64,000 nucleotides of DNA from Buddleja alternifolia (GCA_019426215.1 CM033400.1:25342568-25406567); one strand, 5' to 3'. Shown: positions 22,821 through 36,030, counted from the stretch's first letter. The notes: generated from the sequence alone by a model not told the origin. A program made the numbers and translations.

Positions 22821-24617
22821 TTACACCGCCGGCATATCAAAAGCGCATTTAAACATATATTGTGCCAATTCAGAACGTGCTTCATCAAGTTGCGCTATAG
22901 TGTAAGAGGTGTACTGACAATCAGCAAAGTATTGCAAGACAAATATTAAAATCCACCAAAAATGTTTAATAATTTAAAAGGGACATTAGAATTTGATTAA
23001 TATTAATTAGAATTATGCATACCATTGGTGGGATTATAGATTCTCCGTGTCTAATAATATCGTTCATGAATTTCATGACGAAGAAGCCACAATCTATGTC
23101 ATTTATTTGAATGGGGCACTACAAATTAAATTCAAATCAAAATTGTATTAGAACAAATAACTTTTATACGAATAATTTCTTGAAACTATAATTAAAATAA
23201 TATAATTACACTAACCTGTATACAACTTCATTTACAGGCCTTGTTTTTTGATTTGATCTTTTGGTCGTTATTTGCTCGAAACATCAACACAGCGCTGTTA
23301 AAAACATCAAAAATCAAGGAAATATGTCAATATCAAGCAAATACATATATATGAAATCTAGGTATAATATATATACTTTAAACTTAATATTAAATATAAT
23401 GGATACATTTAATTGAATGATAAAACTTACTGATTGATCATATCTTTCATATCACGTCGGTTATTTGGATCACCGTGCAAAGAATCCAAATAATAAACGA
23501 TCTCTTTAATTGGATCATTCACGAGCAACAACCATTGTCCCCTAATCAGCATATTCAAAAGATAAATTTAAAATTAGTTATGCCTACGTAACAAATTTTA
23601 CAAAATAACAATGTGTCTTTAGTAGCTCACCCGGAGTTGTAAGGTGCAAGAAACAACTTCCCCTCCAATGCACTAGCTATCATAGTATTTGCTATATATT
23701 GCGATTGGTCAACACGCTGAATGGGAGTAATTCCTGCTCCCGCAGATATAGAATGTGGGCTAAGGAACCCGAATTTATTTTGTTTTTGTTCGGGGACCAC
23801 GTGATTAACCCACAAACACCTACAATTGAGCATAAAATAAATTTGAGTAACAAAAATAAACATAGTTCAAATTAATGCAGTAAAATAATTTAATTAAAAG
23901 ATTACTTTTTATTAATTAATATTTAAAAACTTACTTGATGTAAGCAGAAATGATAGAGGCTCCTATCTGTTCTTTATGCAGAAAGTGACCGATCTCCTCC
24001 CGCCCAATATATTCTGGAAAGGGGATATTGAAGATTTCCTCGGGTATGTCTATCCGGATAGTGTTATCAGCAGCCATCATCCCAAAGAACCTTTCAAGAA
24101 CTGCAAGTGAATTAGGGCGTGGAGCAGGAAGGTTGGCCACTAGAGAAGGAGGGTTGGCCACTAGAGGTGTATTTTTAACATGTGAGTGCTTCGTCGTCGT
24201 CTCTAATTTACTTTTCCCGACTGATGATTTGGATTTTCCGAGAGACTATAAGCAAAAGAAAACAAAATGTGGGCGTTATCAATGAAAGTATATTGATTAA
24301 CATTAAACAATTGTTATAATTTATTAATGACTAGCTATTAATAATTACGTACCGATGCATCACTGACAATGACAAGACTCTTAGGCCAAGCAATCATGTA
24401 TCCCACAGCCTCAGATACTGTAAACACTCCTTCATCATCGAGAGGGACTGGTAAGGGTGCAATATCTTCAATTGCAATGTCAATCGTCACTTTCACGAGG
24501 TGAGAGGCTAATGGACATGTATGCAATGTTCTATCCTCTGGTCGATTGTACATTTTTCCTCTTGCCACCAAACGATAACACGGTGTAGAAAGTGCTAATT
24601 GACACTGCACCACATCC

Positions 24618-24656
<39 letters not shown>

Positions 24657-26159
24657 TATTATATTAGAAAATTTTGTATATCATACAGAAATATAGGATT
24701 GAAAGTTACATTATCACTAAACAATATGCTCTTCATTAATTACCTGAGGAAGGTTTTTCACTTCTGGGCAGCTATCTTTCAAAGAAACCGCCTCTTCTGT
24801 ATGTGGCTGCTGCGACCCAGACGCCCTATGCTCGTCAAACTCGAGTCGCAATTTGAATAGTGATTGAGTGAGCATTTGAACCGTGTCTTGCAAGCTATCA
24901 ATCACCGCATTTTTTGAAGGCTTTGAATCCGAAAAGTAATCTTTTTGGGATACCCCAAAGCCTACACCCCTAACTCGACCCGGATGCTCCTTCTTTTTAA
25001 GAGCTATAGCCAGTATATCATTCCGGGTGTTCTCGGGTCCACTGTGGCTACCCTCATGTGATAAGCTTTCCTGTAATAATACATTTAAAAAATACAAAAA
25101 ATTGTTATTTTAAAATTATTTTTAAAAAAACATACAACACACTATATAACTAAAATTGCAAATAACTCACCATTGATTCCACTACTCTTTTAACATTGAC
25201 ATTATCAATGTTGTTCTGGCTGTCAGAATGTGCAACCCTCCACACTAGTGCTCGTGTCACCTTTGTGACATCTGACCCAGCATCCTTTCTTTTTTGCTTC
25301 TATATAAGAAAATTTGTAAGGAAATAATTTGATTAGAAAATTTGTAATTAACGAAATTTGATTAGAAAATTTGTAAGGAAATTTGAATAGAATTAAAACT
25401 TGTAACGAACTACGTACCTCAATATGCTCCACTTGAGCATATTCAAGACGTGATGCCCTGTAAGGATATTCAGGTTCCTTTGCTCTTTCCCGATTTTCCT
25501 TACGTAGTTGCTGTTCATTATATAATCAAGGCATTAGTCAATGTATATAGTTTCAAATAAATTAAAATGAAACCATAAATTAAAATAATTACCTGAAAAG
25601 CTTCACTTTGGCGTACTTCTACAAATTCTGTCCAATCTTCTTGAGATATACGATATTTTTCGGGTGGGCTTGAATTAATGTTCCCATCATCATCCTCTAC
25701 CCAGATTCTGGTCCAGTAGCTCCTATAGTTCGAGCTAGCTTCCCAGCCTCGGCTAAGACGAACTTCTGTCTACTTTCGTCAATATCAAAGGCCAACTATA
25801 AAAAACAAACAACAAAGTATATAAAAAATGTTACTTTAGAGAGAAAAAAAACTACATTTACCAATTAAAAACATAATATATAATAACTAACTTACAGCTA
25901 TTTCATTCCAAATGGCATATTTTATTACGGCAGGGACATTGCGCCAATCACTGATAGTAATAGGGACCCTGTCACGAGCTATCACGCCAATGTAACCAAC
26001 AAAAGTTGATTTATTTGGGTCAACTGGCTGACCATGCTCGTTCCAACCAACTTGTAGCTTTATGCCTTGACTTTTGGCCTTTATTACTTTCTTCATTGCT
26101 GTAATACCTCTGCGTATCTCATTTTCAACACTTGGGTTTGCAGCACCTCCAGAATCCAT
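22821..26159 (-). pseudogene. CACTA-2 second gene with Ulp1-like C48 domain
   Basis: Counterpart of 7569-10879, from ATG at 26159 to TAA at 22821-22823, with the same exon order. Recognisable exons include 26159-25896, the 25097-24740 region (frame intact here across the site where CACTA-1 lacks a C), 24613-24350, 24230-23940 and 23823-23635. A one-base deletion in exon 2 (cgaactatagg versus cgaaactacagg, near 25730) breaks the frame. The catalytic region is degraded: the His segment reads as TGG-ACA ('ggacaatgg' on the minus strand) in place of GGCCAT, so the active-site His appears lost, and the DCGF motif reads with a changed Cys-Gly stretch. Confidence 0.7.
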
Positions 26160-26603
26160 CTACAAGATTTCATAAGTGAGAATACAGAAGTTAGATTCAT
26201 ATACCAAATACATAAATAGTACAAACAATTAAGAAATGCTCATTATTCTAGAAAAAATTCAGCAGAGTAACGACGCAAAAAATTCTACCAAGTTCTCGAC
26301 TTAATCTTCCCCCCAACCTTGCAACCAGCAAAACTCAAATATTTCAACAACAACAAAAAGTACAAAACCAAATATTGATAAGCTTACATTGGTGGTGGTC
26401 GTCGTGGGAGTGGCGGAGGAGAGGGTGACTGTGGTGGTATACGGTATCGACCTACAAAAGCAAAAAAATACAGAAGTTAGTGTAACTCATTCACTAATAT
26501 AATATTACAAGCTGGTTCAATATAATTTACACTTTAACTGCATACTTAACAAAAGAGTTCAAATAAGTTACTCATATAATTATCAAATAAGTTCAAATAC
26601 CTT
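26160..26603 (-). other. CACTA-2 intergenic segment
   Basis: Matches the CACTA-1 segment 7212-7568 only in part. Positions about 26245-26340 instead carry a copy of 5'-leader-type sequence (cagagtaacgacgcaaaaaa, ctaccaagttctcgacttaa) that otherwise lies upstream of the transposase (compare 29990-30050), so part of the leader has been copied or converted into the intergenic region. Confidence 0.55.
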
Positions 26604-29600
26604 TCATCGTTTTCTTTTTGTCGCTGGTTTACTAATCTTTTGTGATCCCTCAGTACAACCATTTTATTTAGTACGCCGACGAACAGATGGATTAATCCAT
26701 ATCCCCTCTTGGTGATCTTCTCGCATATACAATTCATCATCACTGATATCCAAGTCACCGTCATTATTTGTGGATTGTGTACCACCTAAGATAGGATTTC
26801 CTCTATCATCTTCATTATATAGGCCATCATCCTCAATACAAGTATTTTTGTTTGCCGATAAAACAATGGACCACCTCTTATCGACAGGATCGGTGACAAA
26901 AAATACTTGTTTAGCTCGAGATGCCAAAATGAAAGGTTCGTCTTTGTATCCCACCTTTTCAAGGTCTACTCGAGTAAAACCTATTTCACTATCATCGACA
27001 CCATTTTTATGGTCAACCCACCTACACCCAAATACAGGCACCCGAAACCAACTGTAATCCAACTCCCATATACGTTCAATCACCCCATAATATGGTAAAG
27101 TGGCATAGATAGGGCTATTATCTTTCGCACTTGAGATATGCATTGCTTCAGCTACAAGACTCACCCCACTATTCTGCATTGTACTCCATTCATCTTGGTC
27201 TTTTGTATAAAACGTGACACCATTTATACGATAACCCGAATGACAAAATACGAATCTGACCGGGTCCACCGACAACCGTGCCAATTTATCTGAAACTGAA
27301 AGCGAATTCTCATTTTGTTTCTCTTGAATACACTTTCGGAACCAATCCATAAAACTCTTGTTATGTTCTCTTGAAATCCAACTTTCATTTTTACTTGAAT
27401 TTATTCTCCTAAGTTGGTCCTTGTGCTCTTCAACATATGGCTCAACCTCATCGGTGTTGTGGAGCACATATAGGTGTGCCTGATCCTTTTGTGTGCGAGG
27501 AACACTCACTAATTGCTTTCCAATTACGCTTTCTCCTTCTGTACCACCCCCCCCCCCCCACAACAGGAGACTTTTGAAGCTCTGCAACGTTAGAATCATT
27601 CAGATATTCTGTGCAAAATGTAGTAGCTTCATCAACTATGTACCGCTCAACAATGCAAACTTCCGGCCGGCTACAATTTTTCACATAGCCTTTCAATACC
27701 TTCATATAACGCTCACCCGGATACATAGATCTCATAAAAGATGGTCCACAAAGTTGTGTCTCTCTAACCAAGTGAATAGGTAGGTGAGTCATTATATCAA
27801 AAAACGCGGGTGGGAAATACATCTCAAGCTCACACAAAGTGAGGACAATTTGTTTCTGAAGTGCAGGCAATTGTTCAGGATCAAACACCTTGCTCCACAT
27901 TGCTTTGAAGAAGAAACACAATCTAGTTATCGTTTCTCTCACCTTTTTTGGCAGAATGGCCCGTAAAGCAATTGGTAGCAAATGATCCATGATTACATGA
28001 CAATCATGAGTCTTCATATGCTTTAGCTTCAAGTCCTTCATTGATACAAGATTGCTAATGTTCGAAGAATACCCTCCTGGAACTTTCACTCCACAAAGAA
28101 AGTCACATAATGCAATTTTTTCTTTTCTAGATAGTGTGTGAGCTGCTGGAGGTAAATAAGTTCGTTTTCCCTTCATTGTTGGTGCCAATTTACCTCTTAT
28201 CTTCATTTCAACTAAGTCCAACCTTGTCTTTACTCCATCTTTTGTCTTGCGGGGCACATTTAGAAGAGTACGAATGACACTATCAAATATATTTTTCTCA
28301 ATATGCATTATATCAAGAAAATGTCTAACATGTAAAGATTTCCAATACGGCAAATAAAAAAAAATTGACCTTTTTTTCCACCCAGTTTTTGCAAGGCCGC
28401 CTGCAAAAGTCTTTCCGAACTTGATATCCAAATCTTTTACATTCTCAAACACCTCTTCACCGGTCAAACACTTAGGAGCTCGACATTCTTCTATGCTCAA
28501 TTGAAAGCTTTCTTCCATCGACGATATCGATGTTCTCGATTCAACCATCTTCGATGCCCTTGGAATGCATATTTCTGAGAGTGTGGGAGTCTATATTGAT
28601 CTGTACTCTTGACACATATGGGGCATGCACATTGCCCATGTACACCATATCCCTCGAGATTAGCTCTTGCTGGAAAATCATTGATTGTACCAAAAAACAT
28701 AACTCTGAGATTGAAGATCTCTTTTCTAAACCCATCATACACTTTAATACCGGTCTCCCACAACTCCTTCAAATCCTCAATTAAAGGGGCCAAGTAGACA
28801 TTTATATCATTTCCAAGTTGTTTTGGCCCGGAAATTAGTATAGGCGTCATAATATGCTCTCGCTTCATGCATCGCGAAGGGGGTAGGTTGTAGATCATCA
28901 AAATCACCGGCCATGTACTATGTGAGTTACTTTGCAAGCCATGTGGGTTCATGCCATCAGTAGCCAATACAAGGCGTAAATTTCTTGGTTCTTCCCTAAA
29001 TTCAGGGAAATCATTATCAATCTTTTTCCATTGAGGAGAATCTGAAGGATGTCTAATCTTGTTATCTTCAATCCCTTCTTCAAGCCTTCTATCAGCATAC
29101 CATGTCAAGTCCTTGGCAAACGCTTCACTACTGTACATGCGTCTAAATCTAGGTATTATGGGCAAATACCATGCTGTTTTGACGGGAGCAAATCCATTCT
29201 TCTTGTACCGTGAGGTGCCACATTTCGGACACACCTTCAATGGTGCATAGTCATTTCTAAACAAGATGCAATCATTGAAACAAGCATGTATCCTCTCATA
29301 TCCCATGCCAATTGCAGTTAACATCTTCTTAGCCTCATCAGTACGATTAGGTAACACATTATCATCGGGTAACATACTTTTTAATAGACCAAGTAAGTCT
29401 GTGAAACTCTTATCACTCCACCGATTGTTAGCTTTTAACTTATAGAGGTTTAAGACTGCTTTCAATCTTGTGAAATTACTACCACTATAAAGGGGTGTTT
29501 TTTAATCACTTGTCAAATTGTCGAACATCTTGGGACAATTTTGCAAATCCTCCTCAATCACATTTGCCATCTCCTCCAAACAATCAGGCTCATAATCATC

Positions 29601-29885
29601 CATGTCAAAATCTACTGATCGATATGATGTATCACCCAAATCAGCTGAGGTGGCACTGCTTTCACCGTATCTTGTGCATCGTGTGTAGCTTTTATCAATT
29701 CCATTACACACCAACTGATCTTCCAAGGCACGTGGACTAATTATCTTTCCAAAACAACAACGTCAACACGGACAACTAATCCTAGTCAGATCCGATGCAT
29801 GCTCAACCGCAAAGTCGATGAATTCTTTCACCCCTTTCCCATATTGCTCCGACATACGATCCGCTACAATCCAACTTCGATCCAT
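26604..29885 (-). pseudogene. CACTA-2 TNP2-like transposase (broken)
   Basis: Counterpart of 3934-7211. Minus-strand frames 29726-29502, 29465-28497, 28548-27448 and 27599-26664 cover the whole protein. Lesions against CACTA-1: a TTA to TGA stop near 29764, a TCA to TAA stop near 29502, a one-base loss near 28490, a slip at a 13-G run near 27550 and a CAA to TAA stop at 26664, short of the original end at 26604-26606. Domains are as in CACTA-1 (transposase-associated, Transposase_21-like, DUF4218-like and DUF4216-like). Confidence 0.85.
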
Positions 29886-30362
29886 CTAAATTCTCAATTA
29901 ATTAAATTAAATAATTTTAATATCAGTTGATAGTTAAATTAATTAAATAAATTTATTTTTAATTTATTTCGCATTATTCTATAAAAAATTCGGCAGAGTA
30001 ACGACGCAAATATTTCTACCAAGTTCTCGACTTAATCTTCCCAGTGGGTTGTAACCAACAAAAGTCGAATCTTACGATCCGCTAAAATCTCAATAGGGTA
30101 ACGACGCAAAAAATACTACCAATTTCAACCACAACAAACCCAACATTCTAATCTTTCACCCACAACGAACACAAAATGATACAAAAATATTGATCGCCAG
30201 TTGAATCACATAAAACATCATATTTCTAGCTAGCAACTACAAATATTGATCACCAGTTGGATCACATAGATCACATAAAAAACTACAAATAAAACATCAT
30301 ATTATAAATATTGATCACCAATTGGATCCAAAAGCATATAAAACTACAAATAAATTAAAGAA
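29886..30362 (-). other. CACTA-2 transposase leader
   Basis: Counterpart of 3421-3933. Repeats of 'atattgatca' beside 'aattggatc' and of 'aacgacgcaaa' are present. No gene. Confidence 0.5.
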
Positions 30363-31139
30363 TCACGATATAAAGTTTTTGGAGCTTCTCGGTTGTGCAG
30401 AAAGCTGTGCGCGTCTTCACGAGAAAATTCATAACTAATTGTAGAAAGTTCGGATTCATGAACTGTTTTCTTCCTATGAAACTAGACACATAGGGATATC
30501 CACACATATATCTCACATACTCAGTAGATGTCTAGAAAAAAGCAGATTTGTATTCAAAGTTAGAGGAACATCTGTCAATTTTCAAAACAGCTGTGCGCGT
30601 TTTCACGAGACAATTCATAACTAATTGTAGAAAGCTCGGATTCATGAACCGTTTTCTTACTATGAAACTAGACACATAGGGCTATCACACATATATCTCA
30701 CATACTCATTAGATGTCTAGAACAAAGCAGATTTGTATTCAAAGTTAGTGAAAAATCTGTCATGTTTTACTAACTTTGAATGCAAATCTGATTTGTTCTA
30801 AGCATCTCATGAGTATGTTAGATATATGTATGTATATCCCTATGTGTCTAGTTTCATATGAATAAAACGTTTCATGAATCGGAGCTTTCTACAATGAGTT
30901 ATGAATTTTATCGTGAAGACGCGCACAGCTGTTTTGAAAATTGACAGATTTTTCTCTGACTTTGAATACAAATCTGCTTTTTTCTAGACACCTACTGAGT
31001 ATGTGATATATATGTATGGATATCCCTATGTGCCTAGTTTCATAGGAAGAAAACGGTTCATGAATCCGAGCTTTCTACAATTAGTTATGAATTTTCTCGT
31101 GAAGACTCGCACAGCTTTCTGCACAACCGAGAAGCTCCA
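30363..31139. repeat. Large inverted repeat made of the ~180-bp CACTA leader units
   Basis: Positions 30363-30768 carry the unit in the orientation expected for this minus-strand element. Positions 30769-31139 carry it reversed, so that 'ttggagcttctcggttgtgc' at the left end is mirrored by 'gcacaaccgagaagctccaa' at the right end. The arms are about 370-400 bp with two units each. Confidence 0.85.
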
Positions 31140-31300
31140 AAAACTTTCCAAAAAAGGAATTATTTTGACCTAAAAGGATTTAAGTGAGACAAAATTATTA
31201 CTTTAGGGACGGTAACGTAACAAATTTTAGTTTAGGGACGTAAGTGAGACAAATTAAATACTTTAGGGACTATAAGTGACATTTGTCCTTAAAATAACAT
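31140..31300. other. Extra segment in CACTA-2 absent from CACTA-1
   Basis: Contains 'tttagggac' three to four times at spacings of about 35-45 bases, next to 'gtaagtgaga' or 'ataagtgaca'. It sits at the outer end of the inverted repeat. It could be a small repeat fragment or filler DNA. Origin not recognised. Confidence 0.5.
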
Positions 31301-31689
31301 ATATATAACAAAAACCCACATTATATAATTAACAAAACCAATTAATATAATCAACTATAACATAACAATAATCCACATTATAACATAGTCAACTAGAACA
31401 TAATAACAAAAATCCACTATATAATTTATAAAACCCCAATTAACATAACATGATATATATAACAATAATTAACAAATTAACATATAACCTACATTATATA
31501 CATCACAAAATCCTAATTAACATAACATTAATATATAACAAACAAGAAATTAACACATAACCTACATTATATAAATTAAATCACAAAACCCCAACACCTA
31601 TATACAAACATAAACCTAAAATTAATATATACATAATATATATATATAGAACATAACATATATAAACATATATATATATATACCTATAA

Positions 31690-31884
31690 AGAGAGAGAGC
31701 AGGAGTGTATGGTGGGTCACGGCAGCGGCGGCGACGGCGGCGGTTTGGGGTGGTGGTGGAAGTGGTGGCGACGGGACGGGGGCGGGGCCGGTTAGCTTAA
31801 GAGTGAGAGAGAGAGTAGAGAGAGAGAGAGAGAGTAGAGTATAGAGAGAGAGATCGAGTAGAGAGATAGAGAAAAATTGAATGA

Positions 31885-31919
<35 letters not shown>

Positions 31920-32040
31920 ATTGTGGTGGTGCTGGAGACGGGGGCGGGGGCGGAGGCGGGGGCTTGAGAGTGAGAGAGAGAGAGAGATTGAGAGAGTAGA
32001 GAGAAATGAGAGGGGGAGATCGGATTTTTGGGGGAAAAAA
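31690..32040 (-). repeat. GA-rich and GGC-rich microsatellites in the CACTA-2 leader
   Basis: Complement of the CT/CCG block in CACTA-1 (2090-2460), with a longer ggc run at 31884-31918. The AT-rich stretch 31301-31689 beside it holds no ORF. Confidence 0.75.
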
Positions 32041-32059
32041 GGGGGGGAATTTTTATTTT

Positions 32060-32459
32060 TTTTTAATTACTTATTATAGCGGTTCGGTACTGAACCGCTA
32101 TAACTGATTCCCAGTTATAGCGGTTCGTTAATGAACCGCTATAACTGATTCCCAGTTATAGCGGTTCGGTACTGAACCGCTATAACTGGGATAAACCGGT
32201 TATAGCGGTTCAGTATTGAAGCGCTATAAAAAAAAAAATTTTTTATTTCGGTTCGACATATAATAGCGATTTTTTACCGAACTGCTATAATAGGTTTGGG
32301 CCTATTACAGCGGTTCGATAAAAAATCGCTGTAATAGGTACCCGATTAATATCCATTATAACGGTTCACTATAAACCGCTGTAATAAGTCTCTCCGTTCA
32401 GCGGTTTTCGAAAAACCGCTGTAAAATGTGCGCTGTAACAGGTCTTTTCTGTACTAGTG
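32060..32459 (-). repeat. CACTA-2 terminal arm next to the transposase leader
   Basis: Hairpin units ttatagcggttc...gaaccgctataa (inner) and ttacagcggtt (outer), as in CACTA-1 1633-2040, ending ctgtactagtg. Confidence 0.85.
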
Positions 32460-32462
32460 GCT

Positions 32463-33253
32463 CTTTCCATTTTTGGCATATCCTAGAAAGATTCCCTCAT
32501 CCGCTTTAGGATCAAATGTCTTTGGGCTTTGGGATCCATTGTTATGAATGAAACATTTTGAACCAAATACATGAAAATATGAAATGTCAGGCTTACGTCC
32601 CTTCCACAACTCATATGGAGTCTTCTCAAGTTGCTTGTTGATCATACATCGGTTCTGAGTGTAGCAAGCGGTATTGATAGCTTCGGCCCAAAACCATTGA
32701 GGCAGCTTAGCTCTGCAAGCATCGTCCTAGCGGCTTCTTTAACAGTTATGTTCCGTCACTCGGCTACTCCATTCTATTGAGGAGTTCTTGGAGCAGAATA
32801 CTCATGAAGTATTCTATGATCTATACAAAACATCTCAACAAATTGGTTAGTAAATTTAGTTCCTCTATCGCTTCTAATTCTTGTCACCTTTGAATCTTTA
32901 TAAGTTTGCAATTGACGAATTAGCGATGTGAGCTTGACACTAGTTTCATCTTTGGTCGCTAGAAATTCTACCCATGTATAGCGAGAGAAATCATCAACTA
33001 TTACCAGCGAGCACTTTTTACCACCAACACTCGTGATTTGAATAGGACCAAACAAATCTAGATGCAATAGTTCAAGAACTCTAGAAGTAAATAGGCATGG
33101 TTTCTTCTTAAAAGATGATTTAACTTGTTTACCCATTTGACATGCATCACATAAGCGATTCTTTTGAAAGAAACCCTTAGGTAATCCCTCTACTAGATTT
33201 AGCGATATTAACTGAGAGATTGCCTTAAAGTTGAGGTGATTCATTTTTCTATG
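32463..33253 (-). pseudogene. pol: Sirevirus pol, integrase part
   Basis: Minus-strand frames 33244-32774 and 32645-32454. The GAG_pre-integrase/HHCC zinc-binding module shows HRKMNHLNFK and CDACQMGKQ. The catalytic core (rve) shows LELLHLDLFGPIQ, IVDDFSRYTWVEF and IRSDRGTKF, with two of the catalytic acidic residues visible. The C-terminal part shows KTPYELWKGRKPDISYF. Stops at 33251-33253 (after WL) and after TPQ near 32773, plus a frameshift before 32645, break it. CACTA-2 interrupts it at 32459. Confidence 0.88.
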
Positions 33254-33700
33254 CTATAACCAACCCAATTCATTTTTATTTTTAGCAACAAAGCATGTGG
33301 GGTTGTTATCAATTGTAGAATCCCAATCCACTAAATACACATTGTTTGTTCTTTTTCCTCTTAATTTAGTAGACTTAGTCTTAGCATCGTTAACATAGCA
33401 ATAGTCACTTGAAAATTTTACTTCAAAGCCTTTATCACAAAATTGACTAATGCTTAACAAATTATGCTTAAGACCCTCAACATAATATACATCACTAATC
33501 ATGATGTTCCCCCTATGCATGATACCTATACCTTTGGTTTTACCTTTGGAGTTATCACCGAATATAACTTGAGGACCATTGGTTGCACGATAGTTGACCA
33601 AGAGATCTTTTGATCCAGTCATATGCCTTGATGACCCACTATCGAAGTACCAAACTGAAGTGTCGGTGTTGGCTCTAGGTACCTACATTAAAGGATAGTT
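33254..33700 (-). pseudogene. pol: Sirevirus pol, aspartic protease part
   Basis: The catalytic motif WYFDSGSSRHMTGS lies at about 33611-33655, followed by ISDVYYVEGLKHNLLSISQ. The frame is continuous with gag upstream and integrase downstream, except for stops near 33700 and 33674 and the one at 33251-33253. Confidence 0.85.
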
Positions 33701-35899
33701 CTAATTTTTCTTAGGTACCCATGTTGTCTTAGGTCCTTCATTGCTAGTAGCTTTGGCTTGAATTAAAACTTTAGGAACCCATATTTTCCTAGTCTTCATT
33801 GTAGGAATACTGGCCTTCTTGGGTTTCACATTGTGTTGTGTGTACTTTTTAGGTGTATAATAATATCCTCGATTATAATAATAATCATAATCGTAGTCAT
33901 AATTATAATTATCATAGTAGCGATAATATGATCTAGACTGCCTTGGATGTTGACGCTGGTATTTCCTTGGCACTGGCTTAGGAGTCGCTTTTGGAGATTG
34001 ACGCTTAGCGTTTGATTTACTTGTAGATGGCTCATTCTTAGCCTTTTGAGCGTTTGAATGAACCTTCTTCTGTGAATCATTCACTTTCGTCTTCTCCTTA
34101 TTGCCTGAGTTGGTATTGACCTTCTCATTTGGCCTCTTACCATTGTCACTTGGTTCATTTAGTGTTTGACTTTGTGAACCTTTCTCAATAAAGAAAACAC
34201 CCTTTCCTTTGTTGTTCGCCGTTACCTTACACATGTTTGATTTTTGACCAAATTTATCACACCCTAAACCGGTCCTTTCACCAAAAAGTCTAGTTACATT
34301 AGTCACATTATCTAGGTTTCTTGATGCTTTGGATAATGATGAGACGAGCTGCTCTGACTTGGCAACTCTAGCGATCAGATCAGCTTCTCTCTTGACTATT
34401 ATATCAAGATCGCTTTTCAATTGAGTAATCTCACTCTCAAGCGATTGGTTCTTTTCAATGCATTGATTGTTGCTCAACTTGCAACTCAACTTTGAGAATT
34501 ACTTTATCACTTTTCAGCGATGAAATAATAGCGAAGTGATTTGATATATTTTGGCGGCATCTTGACAATCTTTATAATATTCATTAACTTTGTCAAGTAA
34601 TTCATCATAAGAAAGAGGAAGAGATAATTCAGTGGTTACCTCTGGTAGCGAATTGTCAGACGCTTTATCATCTCTTGCCATAAGACAAATCAACGCTAAG
34701 TCGCTTGTTGGCTCATCATCACTACTTTCATCTGATGATTGCAGATCCTCTTCAGGTGAGGAGAATGGTTCAGATTCCGCTAGCAAACCTTGTTGGCGAA
34801 GGTTGCTCCTGAATTGGTTTCTATCCGCATAGTCTTGCCTTGTGGGCTTAGACACATTTGGATAAGGGCAATTTACCTGGTAGTGCCCTGGTTTCATGCA
34901 ATTATAACACAAATTAGTTTTCATTTTCTGTTCAGTGGTTAATTGCTTGGAGATGACTGGCGCTGAGAGATTCTGAGTAGAAGTTGTAGGCGCTTGATAA
35001 GGAACTGGCGCTATTGGTTGAGGTGCAGAATATACTGGCGCTTGATACTGAGGCACTGGTGCTGGGGGAGGAGTTTGAAATGAAGTTTGTCCAACAAGAT
35101 TTCTCTTTTCATATCTTAGAAATTTCTTGAATTTCTTGACCAATAAAGCCATCTCTTTTTCTTCATTTGATTCTGCCACTTTCACCTCACTAATCGCTTT
35201 ACTCTTGCTTTTGGTGGTAGTGATTAATGCTCCTAACTCAGTCAATGTGTCACTGGCTTCACCTAATTCGAACTCAAATGCCTTTAATTCTGAAAACATA
35301 TGTTCTGGAGTAAGAGTCTCCAAAGTTTGTAATCCTCTCATAGCAACAGTCTTAATCAAGTACTTGCTTGGAAGACTTCTGAAAATCTTATTGACCATTT
35401 CCTTGTTGGACTATTCCTTGTCTAATGCCGCTAACTCTGTGATGAGCAAAGTGAACCTTGCGTCCAATTGTTCTAGCGTCTCATTGGTCTGCATCTTGAA
35501 ATGCTCGAATCTTTGCATGGCTATGGAGAGCTTATACTCCTTAATTTGTGTTGAGCCTTCACACACAATAGCCAACTTATCTAATATTTCTTTGGAAGTT
35601 TTACATTACTTGATCTTGTTGAACAATGCATCATTGTCTCCTAATGGTGAGTAAAGTGCACTTCTTCCAACATTATCTAGATTTGCTCTTTTCCGATCAT
35701 CTGGCGTCCATTCTAACTTGGGTTTCTCGACATATCCATCTGGAGTGGCTTCATCAGCTCCAGGTGCTCGAGTTCTTACTTTCATGATCTTAATGGGGCC
35801 ATCTGAAATTACATCACACATTTCATTGTCGCAAGAACATAAATATGCAAATGCTCTAAGTTTCCAAGAATCATAGTTTGACTCTACCAGCTTAGGCAT
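33701..35899 (-). pseudogene. gag: Sirevirus gag (broken)
   Basis: The likely start is the ATG at 35899 (MPKLVESNYDSWKLRAFA), typical of copia gag. Then come a UBN2-like capsid region and the CCHC knuckle CYNCMKPGHYQVNCP at about 34860-34905. A coiled coil (QSLESEITQLKSDLDIIV) and a long basic/Tyr-rich tail follow, as in the extended gag of sireviruses. Stops at 35606-35608, near 35399 and at 34514 with more after it split the frame into four. The gag shell would package element RNA. This copy cannot. Confidence 0.85.
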
Positions 35900-36010
35900 T
35901 TTGTTAAAAGCCACAATGAGATGTTTTGAGAGAGAGAGATTTAAAGTGATTAAGTTTAGAAAAATGGATTTAAACAAGTAGTTACGCTCGGAAACGCTTA
36001 GGTTTCTACT

Positions 36011-36028
36011 TCAACCGCTCTGATACCA
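36011..36028 (-). other. Sirevirus primer binding site
   Basis: On the minus strand TGGTATCAGAGCGGTTGA begins two bases after the 5' LTR. This is the usual initiator-methionine tRNA complement of Ty1/copia elements. Confidence 0.92.
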
Positions 36029-36030
36029 CT

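Larger units (their letters stand above)
22284..32459 (-). mobile_element. CACTA-2: En/Spm-type DNA transposon (10,176 bp)
   Basis: Termini CACTAGTACAGAA on both ends. The 3-bp duplication gct is at 22281-22283 and 32460-32462. It is the same family as CACTA-1 but inverted, and is inserted in sirevirus pol between integrase and RT. Differences from CACTA-1 include stops and frameshifts in the transposase, a different frameshift in gene 2, an inverted repeat replacing the direct tandem repeats (30363-31139) and an extra AT-rich segment (31140-31300). Confidence 0.95.
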
